NCBI RefSeq assembly: GCF_012349115.1
Contig: NZ_PQIG01000001.1
Span: forward strand, 1 to 64,000
Length of the DNA: 64,000 nt
Source: Rhizobium ruizarguesonis
GTDB taxonomy: Bacteria; Pseudomonadota; Alphaproteobacteria; Rhizobiales; Rhizobiaceae
Direction: 5' to 3'
Under the pieces are notes generated by a model. That model ran no database searches. It was not told where the DNA came from and worked only from the letters and a program-made list of their open reading frames with translations. Each line of letters starts with the position of its first letter. The stretch's first letter is position 1. This document shows positions 40,384 through 49,588 of the stretch, piece by piece. The position numbers and the translations under genes were made by a program.

Positions 40384-42329
40384 AGGATTGCCTCCTCAAG
40401 ATTGATGACGATATCGGCCGATGCCCGCTGCAGATCGATCTTCGGCCACTCGTCTTGAATACGCGATGCCCAGAGCCCATCGGTCGCTGCTGCCGTGAGG
40501 CCTTTCCAGGCGTAAAAATTGTGAAAGCGGCTGAGCAAGGTCTGTTGTGACGCTTCGACAAACACAGCCATATCGACGTCTTCGCGGGTCGACCTGTGTC
40601 CGGCAAAGATGCCGTCCAGCAGAATGACCTCGGCGTCACGCGCATCATAGGTGGTCGTACCCTTGCGCTGACCACGGCTTGCCGCTTCGTAACCCGGCGC
40701 CTCGACCTGTCCGGATCGGCGCAGCGTGCTGACGATCTCAGGATAGACTTCGACCCTGTTGCGTTCTTCCGCAGTCATATCAGGACGGCGATATTCGAGC
40801 GGCAGTATCCAGCGATCGAGCTCCAGCCTCAGCACCCGGCGTCCTGATTCCGAGAGCATACGCTCGACCGCATGCGCAAACGTGCTTTTCCCGGAGCGGG
40901 AACGGCCGCAGATGCTGACGAGCAGCGGACCTGCTTGACTTGGAAGACGTTGATGAATGGCGCCGGACAGCCCTTGCCCGATATCTTGATAACCGCATTG
41001 AAAGCGAACGGCGTCATAGACCGTGTCGAAGACAAGATCGGCACGGGGAATATCTGCTTCCGCGGCAGGATAGCTCTTTTCATCCCGCAGGCCATAACCC
41101 GTTCGGACCCCATAGGCCCAGATGCCTGCCTTGCGGGCGGCACCTATGTCGCGCAGGCTGTCTCCGATGATGACGGATTTCGATTTTTCGACCGGCAATT
41201 CCGTCATTGCCTGGCGGATCATCAGATCGCCCGGTTTGCGGCATGCACAATTGATCTTGAGTTCCGGGATCTCATTGGGAAATCCTTTGTCCGGATGGTG
41301 CGGACAAAAATAGATACGGTCCAGGACGCCGCCATCTTCGGCAAGCTCGGCCTCCAGGCGACCAAGAACATGATCCAGGCCGGATTCATCGAGCAGGCCT
41401 TTGGCGACCTGCGGCCTGTTGGTGACGGCAACCGTCAGGAAACCGGCCTCGCGGGCGAGCCGCACCGCTTGGCCGGCTCGGGCGATCAGCTTCACCTGGT
41501 CGGGATGTATAATGCCATGGCCGCCGACATCTTCGTTGAGCACGCCATCGCAATCGAAAAATACCGCGGGTCTTCTGACTGACAGATGCACCGCATGCAC
41601 CCGGTCCTGCCGAAGGTCCTCCTCCGCGGCAGCATGGCGGTTCGGCGAGCCGGTATCCTTGATGTATTCCGGCGTGTCGTAAATCGCGATCGGAATGGAA
41701 CGCTTGAGGAGATCGGGAATAACGTCGTGAATCATGTCGGCCGTATGGCCCGGCAGCAGCGCCTCAAAAAACTGGTCTGAGGCCACGTACAAACCGGCCG
41801 GCACCAGATTGCGCCAATCAGCATCGCGGGGCGTTTTGCGGGGCAACAGGCGTTGGAGATAACCGCTCTTCTGGACGACGAGATCGGATGTGCGGGGATG
41901 ATCGTTGGGGTGAGCGATGATGGTCAGAGCGGCTGGAAATTGATGACGGTGACGCGCCAGTGCCGCCAGGTCGATGTCAAAAAGCATGTCTCCGTAGACG
42001 ATCAGTACGTCGCCGGCTGTCGTGTCCAAAGTCGTCAAGCAGCCTGCCGTGCCGAGCGGAGACGTCTCGACGAACACCTCGATCTTGATGCCGAGTTTTT
42101 CAGCTTCCGGACCAAGAGCAGGCTCCAGCTGGCTGCCAAGGTGACCACCAAGCACCCGCACATGTTGAACACCTTCGCGGGCCAGCACACGAATCTGCCT
42201 GAGAATGATCGGGACACCGCCGAGCGGCAAAAGAGCCTTCGGAATGGCATCGCCTGTCATGCTGCGAGCACGCGTTCCAAGGCCACCGGCAATAATGATC
42301 GCCTGGCGGATCGTGCCTTCAGAACCCAT
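40380..42329 (-). CDS. three-domain fusion: HddC-like nucleotidyltransferase, GmhB-like phosphatase and uridine-kinase-like P-loop kinase
   Basis: This is a 649-residue protein, numbered from ATG 42329. Residues about 5-240 form a sugar-phosphate nucleotidyltransferase (AGGLGTR 14-20, then PKALLPLGG and YGDMLFDID). Residues about 253-445 form a HAD phosphatase with nucleophile Asp259 in FFDCDGVLN and the GmhB zinc-loop pattern (Cys342, His344, Cys361, Cys363) before RKPGD. Residues about 468-649 form a P-loop kinase (GRSRSGKST 475-483). The first two match HddC and GmhB of the GDP-heptose pathway. The kinase substrate is unknown. It starts 11 bases inside the preceding gene and overlaps hddA as ATGA. 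Confidence 0.82.
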   Translation of the reverse strand: MGSEGTIRQAIIIAGGLGTRARSMTGDAIPKALLPLGGVPIILRQIRVLAREGVQHVRVLGGHLGSQLEPALGPEAEKLGIKIEVFVETSPLGTAGCLTTLDTTAGDVLIVYGDMLFDIDLAALARHRHQFPAALTIIAHPNDHPRTSDLVVQKSGYLQRLLPRKTPRDADWRNLVPAGLYVASDQFFEALLPGHTADMIHDVIPDLLKRSIPIAIYDTPEYIKDTGSPNRHAAAEEDLRQDRVHAVHLSVRRPAVFFDCDGVLNEDVGGHGIIHPDQVKLIARAGQAVRLAREAGFLTVAVTNRPQVAKGLLDESGLDHVLGRLEAELAEDGGVLDRIYFCPHHPDKGFPNEIPELKINCACRKPGDLMIRQAMTELPVEKSKSVIIGDSLRDIGAARKAGIWAYGVRTGYGLRDEKSYPAAEADIPRADLVFDTVYDAVRFQCGYQDIGQGLSGAIHQRLPSQAGPLLVSICGRSRSGKSTFAHAVERMLSESGRRVLRLELDRWILPLEYRRPDMTAEERNRVEVYPEIVSTLRRSGQVEAPGYEAASRGQRKGTTTYDARDAEVILLDGIFAGHRSTREDVDMAVFVEASQQTLLSRFHNFYAWKGLTAAATDGLWASRIQDEWPKIDLQRASADIVINLEEAIL

Positions 42330-43260
42330 TCGCCAGGATCCGTTCGACGGCAAGTTCAACGGCCTCTGTCGATTTTCGCTTCGGCGACCAGCCTAGTGTT
42401 ACGAGCCGACTTATGTCGTAGCTGAAGCGCGGCACATCGCCCAGCCAGCCGCGATCCTCGCTGCCGTATTCGATAGCGGCTCCGGCTGCCACCTTCGAGA
42501 CCACGATCTCGGCGATATCCCGAACGGACGTTTCACCGATGCCGCTGGCATGAAATACTTCATAGGCGCCGGGTGCCTTGTCCCATGCGAGGAGAATCGC
42601 ATCCACCAGGTCGCCGACATAGAGATATGGCTTTGTCTGCATTCCGTTGCCGAGCACCTGGAGTCTCGTCGGATCAGCCTTCAACCTGTTGATGAAGTCG
42701 TAGATCGCTCCATGCGTCGAGCGCTCCCCAACGACATTCGGAAAACGCAGCACCAGTGTCTTGATGCCGAATGACAGCGCATAGACGGACAGATAAGCTT
42801 CGGCGGCAAGCTTGCTGGCGCCATAGAACGAGATCGGCCGCAAAGGACCGTGATTTTCGCCGATGTTCCCTTCAGCTTCGCCGAACACGGCGGAAGTACT
42901 GGCGAAGAAAAGCCTGTCGATCTTATGCTTGCGCATGATGGCAAGCAGTGTCGTCGTCGTCAGCTGGTTCAGCTGCAGGTCCAGTTCCGCATTGGCATTG
43001 CCTGCGGCGATATCGGAATTGGCGGCGAGATGAAAAACAGCGTCCGGGCGGTCCGCCGCAATGAGCTGATCCATGCCTTCCCGATCGAGCATATCCAGCT
43101 CATGGAAGCGAAAATCCGATCGGTCCAGCAGATGGTCTATGTTCCGCATGCGGCCAAGATGAAGATTGTCGATCGCGGTGACCCGATAACCCTTTTCCAG
43201 AAGGCGATCGCAGAGATGGCTACCGATAAATCCGGCCCCTCCTGTTACCAAGGCATGCAT
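42319..43260 (-). CDS. NAD-dependent sugar epimerase/dehydratase
   Basis: This 313-residue extended SDR starts MHALVTGGAGFIGSHLCDRL with the GxxGxxG loop. It has HLAANSD, ASTSAVFGEAEGN (Ser of the triad), the YGASKLAAE catalytic pair and RFPNVVGERSTHG. Its sequence resembles UDP-glucose 4-epimerase or heptose/GDP-sugar epimerases. ATG 43260 has GGAG at good spacing; ATG 43293, overlapping the upstream stop as TGATG, is an alternative adding 11 residues. It probably remodels the nucleotide-heptose or a partner sugar. Confidence 0.82.
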   Translation of the reverse strand: MHALVTGGAGFIGSHLCDRLLEKGYRVTAIDNLHLGRMRNIDHLLDRSDFRFHELDMLDREGMDQLIAADRPDAVFHLAANSDIAAGNANAELDLQLNQLTTTTLLAIMRKHKIDRLFFASTSAVFGEAEGNIGENHGPLRPISFYGASKLAAEAYLSVYALSFGIKTLVLRFPNVVGERSTHGAIYDFINRLKADPTRLQVLGNGMQTKPYLYVGDLVDAILLAWDKAPGAYEVFHASGIGETSVRDIAEIVVSKVAAGAAIEYGSEDRGWLGDVPRFSYDISRLVTLGWSPKRKSTEAVELAVERILANGF

Positions 43261-43292
43261 GTCGGCAGCTCCATATGATCTGTTAAGGCTCA

Positions 43293-44252
43293 TCAGAGCG
43301 CTTTGATCTTTCCCGAATGAGGACGCGAAAGGACGAATACACCACCGGCTAACCCGACCACAAGCTGCAGCAGGCCGAAAACCACCGATAGCGTTGCCGC
43401 GTCGGTCGTGCCTATGCCGAACACGGCAAGCGAAATGATCATACCGCCCTCCCGGATACCCCATCCTCCGACGGAAATGGGAACCATCGCGATCAAGAGC
43501 ACCGGCGGGAAAGCGGCTGCGGCCTGACCCCAATCGAGCGGGAGGCCAAGGCCGAGAACGAGGATCTCAAGCGAGACGACGCTCAACCCGTGAATGGCGA
43601 GGGTCAATAGAAAGACGCCGACCATTCTTTGGTGGGTGATCAAAGCCCGCAACGCGTCGGTCAACGCGTGCAGCTTTGCCGGAAAGAACCGGACGAATAA
43701 GTGGCGGCGCCAACTGAACACCAGGGCTGATGCGATAGATCCCGCAACGCCAAGCGCCGTGAGTTCCGTCAGATAGGGGATGGGAAAGTCGTGCCCGTAA
43801 ACAGTGCGCAGGATGATCAGTCCGATCAGCGCAACGACCGCCAGTCCGAAAAGAGTGAGGATGCGGTCCATGACGACGCCCAGCGTGGCTTCTCCGATCG
43901 TCAGGCCATATTTGACGGCACCGAATATGCGAGCGGCATCGCCTGGAATGGGACTTGGAAGAGCTTGATTGTAAAACAGGCTTTGCATGAAGAGGTTCAT
44001 CGCGCCTGAGATCTTCAGCCTTTGCCCTATCATGTCCGATAGAAGGCACCACCGCCACGCCGAAAGCAGGGCCTGCAAGAGCAGAAGAAGGATGCTGACC
44101 GAAATGGTCGTCGCCGACAGGGTCTGGATCGCAGCCCACCCTTCCGAAAAATCTACCTTGCGCGCGATCCATATGACGAGGCCAAGCGCGACGGCCACTT
44201 TCAGAACCGGTATGCCGATGCGAAGCAACGCTGGGGAGGACGCAGTCGTCAC
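43293..44252 (-). CDS. flippase-like (lysylphosphatidylglycerol synthetase transmembrane region) protein
   Basis: This 319-residue integral-membrane protein has seven to eight hydrophobic segments. WRWCLLSDMIGQRLKISGAM and the FMQSLFYNQALPSPIPGDAARIF segment are typical of the UPF0104/LPG-synthase-TM family, together with a late PISVGGWGIREGG motif. Such proteins are thought to move lipid-linked molecules across membranes. Beside a glycosyltransferase and a large membrane protein, it may translocate a lipid-linked heptose-containing glycan. It overlaps its neighbours at both ends. Confidence 0.8.
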   Translation of the reverse strand: MTTASSPALLRIGIPVLKVAVALGLVIWIARKVDFSEGWAAIQTLSATTISVSILLLLLQALLSAWRWCLLSDMIGQRLKISGAMNLFMQSLFYNQALPSPIPGDAARIFGAVKYGLTIGEATLGVVMDRILTLFGLAVVALIGLIILRTVYGHDFPIPYLTELTALGVAGSIASALVFSWRRHLFVRFFPAKLHALTDALRALITHQRMVGVFLLTLAIHGLSVVSLEILVLGLGLPLDWGQAAAAFPPVLLIAMVPISVGGWGIREGGMIISLAVFGIGTTDAATLSVVFGLLQLVVGLAGGVFVLSRPHSGKIKAL

Positions 44253-46222
44253 GGTGCCCGATCCGCGTCAAAACGGTAGAGCTTCCAGCCGAACCGATCC
44301 GTCAATATCACCGAAGAGCGGGACATCATGTGCGCTACGACGCGGTTGGCCATCACCATTTTGTCTTCTCCAAGGCGCTCGGCGAGGAACGCGCTACCGG
44401 CATCGGGGGGGACGATGAAGTAGCCTATATGATTGTCCCTGATGAAAGCATCGATATCCGAACCCGGTAGAGGCAGCACGTAGCGCGGCAATTGCCAGCC
44501 GCCGTCGCGGCCGCCATTGTAAGCCGCGGACAATAATGTGTTGGCAGTATCGAAAGGTTGAAACACGGCTCTCAGCTCGTGCTCCGCGATATAGCGGTAC
44601 ATGAAATAAGCTTGGCGGTGGCTCTTCATATATTCGTCGACGCTTATCATCCCAAGCACGACGTCGAGTTCTTTCGCCTTGACCGGATCCATGTCGCCGC
44701 CGCCCACGCGATGCCAGTGGGAAAACCACAGGCCACCGGCCAGCAAGCTGATAACCACCGGGCTGGCGACCATGCATGCTGGCGAAGAGACAATTTTCGC
44801 AAGCGGGGCTATCTGCGGCAGGACACGCCGGTCGAGCCATTTATCGAGCCGTTCGCGAACCAGGGAGGCGCCGATAAACCCGGTCGAAAAGAAAAGCAGA
44901 TAGGCGGGCGTCGCCCACCGTATGTGATTGAACATAACGGTGTACCATATCACAAACATGGCAGCGACAATCGCTGCCAGAAATGCGATGCGCCGAAAAG
45001 CCACTGCCAGACCGGCCAGTATCAAGGCAAGAGCGACGAAACTATTCGGTTTGCGAGCGAGGAACCACTCGTAAAGAATATAGAGGAAGTCGTGCCAACC
45101 TTGCAGAGTTGCGAGGTTCGTCACGAAATGTCGGTTGGCGGGATCGAAAGCCCGGCCCAATTCGAGCGTGTAATCCGCCATCCAAGCGTCGGTGAGGCCC
45201 GGATGGCCGAATAGAAAGGGATAGATCGGATTGCCGAAAACGATCAGGTTTTTCGCATACCAGTAGCCCGCGACGGCGAGAAATGCGCAGAGGCATGACA
45301 GAAAGAGCGGCAATGATACCCTTCCCTTGAGAAGCGTCGGCATCAATGCCAGCCCTATGATGCCAACCATTTGCAGTTCCGTATATTTTCCTCCGACCGC
45401 TCCCCCTAAGACGAGCGCACAATGAAAAAGCTCCGCCGGGCGCCGGGTTTCCAAATAGCGCCACAGAAAAAGCACGGCTGCGACTGAGAAACACGACCGG
45501 GCCAGATCCGTCATCGGTTCGCCGACACTCCCCCTGAAGAAGGGGATGCTGAGGATCAGAGCTGCCACCAGGAAAAAACCGCATGCCCGCCAACGACTGG
45601 CGCAGCTTGAAAGCAGGAACAGAAATCCGAAGAAAATTGCGATATTCATCGTCGCCGCGCCGGTCCAGTGACCGCTGACCATCATGACGAGCGCAAACAG
45701 CAGATTGAAGAAGAGTGGAATATTGCCGTAGAAGGGATGGTCGATCTGCGGAGACACAAAGCCGGCGTGCTCGATGATGCTGTTTGCGAGCGGGATGTGG
45801 AAGACCCACACGTCGGCAATGCCCGGCGGAAATTGGGCCAGAACGCTCCACACATAGCAAAGTACGATGCATGTGAGTGCCGCAAGCACCGGAAACGGGT
45901 TTCCGATTTTCGCTTCAGCGGCGATTTTTCGAAACAGTGAACCCAGGTCGCAAAGAACGGCGACAAGATCGCGCCGCCGCCAGATCATCGAGACAGCCAC
46001 GATAGGAAGAACGATTTCCCATCGTAATCCGTGAACTGCGCCAAGGACGGTAGCCGCACCGCCTGAGATCGCCAGAGCCGGCAAAATGCCGCTGAACAAA
46101 AAGTCGATGCCGTCTCGAAAGGGCCGATCGCAACCTCGATTGAGCCAAACGACGATCCCTCGATCGATCACCAGGCCCCATAAGATTATAAAAGAAACCG
46201 CGCACCAACCTGCGATCATCAC
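44249..46222 (-). CDS. large polytopic membrane protein, possible GT-C-type glycosyltransferase
   Basis: This 657-residue protein has a dozen or so predicted membrane helices over residues 1-500. The acidic PGIADVWVFHIPLANSII segment after an early helix is reminiscent of the first periplasmic loop of GT-C transferases, and a soluble C-terminal domain follows (about 510-657). GT-C enzymes take sugars from polyprenyl phosphate, which the adjacent GT2 could make. I cannot assign a family with certainty; a polymerase or ligase is possible. Confidence 0.6.
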   Translation of the reverse strand: MMIAGWCAVSFIILWGLVIDRGIVVWLNRGCDRPFRDGIDFLFSGILPALAISGGAATVLGAVHGLRWEIVLPIVAVSMIWRRRDLVAVLCDLGSLFRKIAAEAKIGNPFPVLAALTCIVLCYVWSVLAQFPPGIADVWVFHIPLANSIIEHAGFVSPQIDHPFYGNIPLFFNLLFALVMMVSGHWTGAATMNIAIFFGFLFLLSSCASRWRACGFFLVAALILSIPFFRGSVGEPMTDLARSCFSVAAVLFLWRYLETRRPAELFHCALVLGGAVGGKYTELQMVGIIGLALMPTLLKGRVSLPLFLSCLCAFLAVAGYWYAKNLIVFGNPIYPFLFGHPGLTDAWMADYTLELGRAFDPANRHFVTNLATLQGWHDFLYILYEWFLARKPNSFVALALILAGLAVAFRRIAFLAAIVAAMFVIWYTVMFNHIRWATPAYLLFFSTGFIGASLVRERLDKWLDRRVLPQIAPLAKIVSSPACMVASPVVISLLAGGLWFSHWHRVGGGDMDPVKAKELDVVLGMISVDEYMKSHRQAYFMYRYIAEHELRAVFQPFDTANTLLSAAYNGGRDGGWQLPRYVLPLPGSDIDAFIRDNHIGYFIVPPDAGSAFLAERLGEDKMVMANRVVAHMMSRSSVILTDRFGWKLYRFDADRAP

Positions 46223-46236
46223 CGCTCCCGTGGCTC

Positions 46237-47475
46237 CTATCCCGCGAGAGGGGGCGCAGGCTTCTTGACGGGCAGCATCACCCCAAGCGCCCGGATCATG
46301 AGCCCTGAAATAAAGATCTGGAACGCTGTCGTGATAAGCCAGAGCCCGAAGACGGCCCAGTTCGTTTCGACGCCAATCTCAGGCAGCAAGTATCCATTCC
46401 CGACATAGGAATCGAAGAGCGGAAACGCCAATAAAACGCCTGCAAGTACGGCCACGACCGTTCCCCAGATCGTTGCGTTATAAGGCAGGAGCCGCTCGAA
46501 ACGAGGCTGCACGCGTCCCGAATAGTCGAAGATAACCCGACCGATCGCGGCCGAAACCAGCATTGATTGACCAAGGACGGCCAGGGCCATGGCAAAAAGC
46601 ATGGCATTGGACGAGAAGCGCACACCGGCAATGGACATGGGTCCAGCGAGCAATGGCAGCATGATAATCAAGCCGAGGGCCAGAAGCAGGAAGCCCGGCC
46701 AGATGAGAAAGAAATCAAACCCGTAGACGAACATCGCCTGAAGATTCCGCCAGCCAGCGCGCCACGGCTCCATCCAACCCCGCCGCTTCATGTGGCTGAG
46801 CCGTCCATCCGGATCTTTCAGGAAGTGGATCGGCACTTCGGTGGTCGGAAGCTCCATATGCACGGACTTCAGCACCATTTCCGACGCATATTCCCATCCT
46901 TGCGACCGAAGATCCATGCGCAGCAATGCATCGACACTGATGCCCCGCATGCCGCAATGGATGTCGGAAAAGCGGCTGGCGAACATCCGATTGAGAATCC
47001 ACGTCGTCAGTGGCGTTCCGAAATAGCGATGCAGGGCCGGCATCGCATTGTCTTCGATCGAGCCCTTGAACCGCGAGCCCATCACGAAGTCGGAGCCGTT
47101 CCGGAAGGCCTCGATAAACGGGGCAATCTGGCGAAAATCATAGGTGCAGTCCGCATCGCCCATGATGATGAACTTGCCACGGACGAATGGGATAGCATCG
47201 ATGTAAGCCCTGCCCAAACCGCGCTTCGGTGTCCGCAACACGCGGGCGCCCCTGTCGCGCGCGATTTCGGGTGTGCGATCGGTCGAACTGTCGACGATGA
47301 GGATCTCCACGGCCGCACCGCTTGCCGCGATACCCTCGCGGCACCAGTCGACGAAGGTTCCGATCGTCAATTCCTCGTTAAGAGACGGGACGAGGATGGT
47401 CACTTCAGGATCGGTGACATCATCGTTGGGGATAAGGAGCGTCAATTCCGGATCGTGAATGCTGGGGAAATTCAT
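46237..47475 (-). CDS. family 2 glycosyltransferase with C-terminal membrane helices
   Basis: This 412-residue protein carries a GT-A domain in its first 240 residues: VTILVPSLNEELTIGTFVDW, IVDSSTDRTPEIA, and GDADCTYDFRQIAPFIEAF with the DxD-type metal motif. Four or so C-terminal helices follow. The layout matches dolichyl/polyprenyl-phosphate sugar synthases that also carry membrane segments. ATG 47475 follows the gmhA stop by 17 bases. It probably charges a lipid carrier with a sugar for the adjacent membrane enzyme. Confidence 0.85.
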   Translation of the reverse strand: MNFPSIHDPELTLLIPNDDVTDPEVTILVPSLNEELTIGTFVDWCREGIAASGAAVEILIVDSSTDRTPEIARDRGARVLRTPKRGLGRAYIDAIPFVRGKFIIMGDADCTYDFRQIAPFIEAFRNGSDFVMGSRFKGSIEDNAMPALHRYFGTPLTTWILNRMFASRFSDIHCGMRGISVDALLRMDLRSQGWEYASEMVLKSVHMELPTTEVPIHFLKDPDGRLSHMKRRGWMEPWRAGWRNLQAMFVYGFDFFLIWPGFLLLALGLIIMLPLLAGPMSIAGVRFSSNAMLFAMALAVLGQSMLVSAAIGRVIFDYSGRVQPRFERLLPYNATIWGTVVAVLAGVLLAFPLFDSYVGNGYLLPEIGVETNWAVFGLWLITTAFQIFISGLMIRALGVMLPVKKPAPPLAG

Positions 47476-47492
47476 GCGCGTATAACGGCTCG

Positions 47493-48119
47493 TTAGGAAA
47501 GAGTAGGCGGGACAAGCCCGCAGGAGAAATCCAATACGGCATGGCAAATCGCCAGATGCGCGATCTCCACATAGCCATATTGATCGGAGGCCACATAAAA
47601 GTTCAGGTCACCCAGATCACGCAGCGGATTGCCCGGCGCGAAGCCGCTCAAAGTCATGATGGCGCAGCCTTTTTCCCGGGCCGTGCGGACGGCCTTGGTA
47701 ATGCTTTCCGATCTCCCCGAACTGCTGATTGCCACCAGCAGGTCACCTTCGTTCGCATGCATGCCGATCTGCGTCGAGAACACATTCTCATATCCGAGAT
47801 CGTTCGAGAGGCATGTCAGCGTCGCGCCGTCGTTCATCGCCATGGCGCGCAGCCCGCCGTTTTTGGAATAGTCCGTCGCCATGTGGCTGGCGATTGCCGC
47901 GCTGCCGCCGTTGCCAATGAACATGATCTTCCGTCCCGCATCGTGCGTGGCGCGAGCCAGTTGCATGGACTCTGTCACCGCTGCTGCATAGTCCAGGCTC
48001 TCACCGGCTGCCCGCGTAGCGGTTGCATTCACAAGAACATGGCGGAGAAATGTGAAGTAGCGATCCAGGTCGCCGGCTGTTACGCCAAGCCCCGAAGATC
48101 TGTTGTCGTTCTGTGACAT
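47493..48119 (-). CDS. gmhA: phosphoheptose isomerase GmhA-like (SIS domain)
   Basis: This 208-residue SIS-domain protein has KIMFIGNGGSAAIASHMATDYSKN (in part, about 65-88) and a Ser-rich sugar-phosphate loop AISSSGRSESI. A C-terminal EIAHLAICHAVLD segment follows, as in sedoheptulose-7-phosphate isomerases. It would convert sedoheptulose 7-phosphate to D-glycero-D-manno-heptose 7-phosphate, the first step of the pathway completed by the HddA and HddC/GmhB proteins. It is the first gene of the left-pointing operon; the promoter should lie in 48120-48250. Confidence 0.85.
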   Translation of the reverse strand: MSQNDNRSSGLGVTAGDLDRYFTFLRHVLVNATATRAAGESLDYAAAVTESMQLARATHDAGRKIMFIGNGGSAAIASHMATDYSKNGGLRAMAMNDGATLTCLSNDLGYENVFSTQIGMHANEGDLLVAISSSGRSESITKAVRTAREKGCAIMTLSGFAPGNPLRDLGDLNFYVASDQYGYVEIAHLAICHAVLDFSCGLVPPTLS

Positions 48120-48394
48120 CCTCGTTCAGTCCCTACGCCTTGGAAATTGGGGCGTCCTTAAAGATTAAATGGGGCAAAGGCAAGTTGCCCGCCCCCTCTT
48201 TTGAGGGTTGTCGCCGAGTGTCACGGCTTTGCAACTAAAGGTGTCACGCGAGGCAGTTGAATTCACCGCCTCTGCCCGACCCTCAGGACGCTGATTGATA
48301 TAGCCAACCGACAACCGCTTTCAGCGCTCGCGCCGGTGATGCCATGTAGGGTGAAAGAGGAGTTCGCAGCCGCTTCCGGCAAGGTTTTTAACTG

Positions 48395-48751
48395 TCAGGT
48401 CCCGATCGCTGCGATCATGCCGATCTCGACAGTGAATTCCGGTCCGGCGAGCCTTGCTTCGACCGTGGCGCGCGCCGGCGCATGGCCCGCGGGCACCCAG
48501 GCGTCCCACACGGTATTCATGTCTTCGAAGCTGGAGATATCGGCAAGCCAGATCGTCGTGCTGACGATCCGTGTCGGATTGCTGCCCACGCTTTCAAGAA
48601 GCCGGGTGATCCGCGCCAGGATGTTGGTCGTCTGTTCGTGGACGGAGGCGCCTGGCGCGTCGATTGCGACCTGGCCTGCGAGGAAGACAAAGCCGCCATA
48701 GATCACGGCCTGGCTCATTCGTTTTCCGGTTTCGTAGCGTTCGATCTGCAT
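48395..48751 (-). CDS. RidA-family (YjgF/YER057c/UK114) protein
   Basis: This 118-residue protein has the RidA layout: SQAVIYGGFVFLAGQVA near the start, TTNILARITRLLESVGSNPTRIVSTTIW (in part) in the middle, and PARATVEARLAGPEFTVEIGMIAAI with the conserved Arg at the C-terminus. RidA proteins hydrolyse reactive enamines and imines to ketones plus ammonia. It is 15 bases after the permease stop in a Pot-type operon, so it probably handles imines formed from the imported compound, for example by the DadA-like oxidase encoded divergently. Confidence 0.88.
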   Translation of the reverse strand: MQIERYETGKRMSQAVIYGGFVFLAGQVAIDAPGASVHEQTTNILARITRLLESVGSNPTRIVSTTIWLADISSFEDMNTVWDAWVPAGHAPARATVEARLAGPEFTVEIGMIAAIGT

Positions 48752-48766
48752 GCTCAACCCCCTGAA

Positions 48767-49588
48767 TTATTCTCTATGCGCAATTTTCTGACGTTCGGCA
48801 CGTCGCTGCAGCCATTGGATCGTGGCGAGGAACAGCGTCGAAAACAGGATGAGCAGCGTGGCGACGGCGGCGATCGTCGGGCTCAGCGTTTCGCGCACGC
48901 CGCTCCACATCTGGCGCGGCAGCGTGCGTTCTTCGGAACCGGCGATGAAGAGTGCAATCACCACTTCGTCGAATGATGTCACGAAGGCAAAGAGCGCGCC
49001 GGACGCCACCCCCGGCGCAATGACCGGCAGCATGATGCGCAACGTCGCTTCGACCGGGGCTGCGCCGAGACTGGATGCCGCCCGCATCAGATTGTGATCG
49101 AAGCTTGCGAGCGTCGCGGTCACGGTGATCACCACGAAAGGGGCGCCGAGCGCCGTATGCGCCAGCACCAGCCCGGTCAGGCTGTTGAGCAGCCCGACGG
49201 CGGCAAAGGCATAATAGATGCCGACTGCCGAAACGATGACCGGCACGATCATCGGCGAAATCAGAATGGCGGTCAGCGTTGCCCGCGCCGGGCAGGAGGG
49301 CCGGCTGAGGCCGATCGCGGCAAGCGTGCCGAGAAAGGTCGACAGAAGCGTGGCGAAGATGGCGACGATGATGCTGTTCTTCAGCGCCAGCTGCCAGACG
49401 TTGGAATCGAAGAATTCGCGATACCAGCGCAGCGACAGGCCGGGCATCGGATAGGTGAAGAACGGCTCGGCATTGAAGGAGAGCGGCACGATCGCCACGA
49501 TCGGCGCGATCAGGAACAGGATCACCAGGCCGCCAGCCAGCCACAAGAGGATCGAAAATAGCCGCGGGAAAGAAAGGAAGTTCGTCAT
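48767..49588 (-). CDS. PotC-like ABC importer permease
   Basis: This 273-residue inner-membrane protein has about six helices and the coupling loop AASSLGAAPVEATLRIMLPVI near 171-191. ATG 49588 overlaps the stop of the upstream permease as TGATG. The frame stays open further upstream, but that part is antisense-free shadow of the preceding gene in another frame and is not coding. It pairs with the 49588-50844 permease. Confidence 0.88.
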   Translation of the reverse strand: MTNFLSFPRLFSILLWLAGGLVILFLIAPIVAIVPLSFNAEPFFTYPMPGLSLRWYREFFDSNVWQLALKNSIIVAIFATLLSTFLGTLAAIGLSRPSCPARATLTAILISPMIVPVIVSAVGIYYAFAAVGLLNSLTGLVLAHTALGAPFVVITVTATLASFDHNLMRAASSLGAAPVEATLRIMLPVIAPGVASGALFAFVTSFDEVVIALFIAGSEERTLPRQMWSGVRETLSPTIAAVATLLILFSTLFLATIQWLQRRAERQKIAHRE

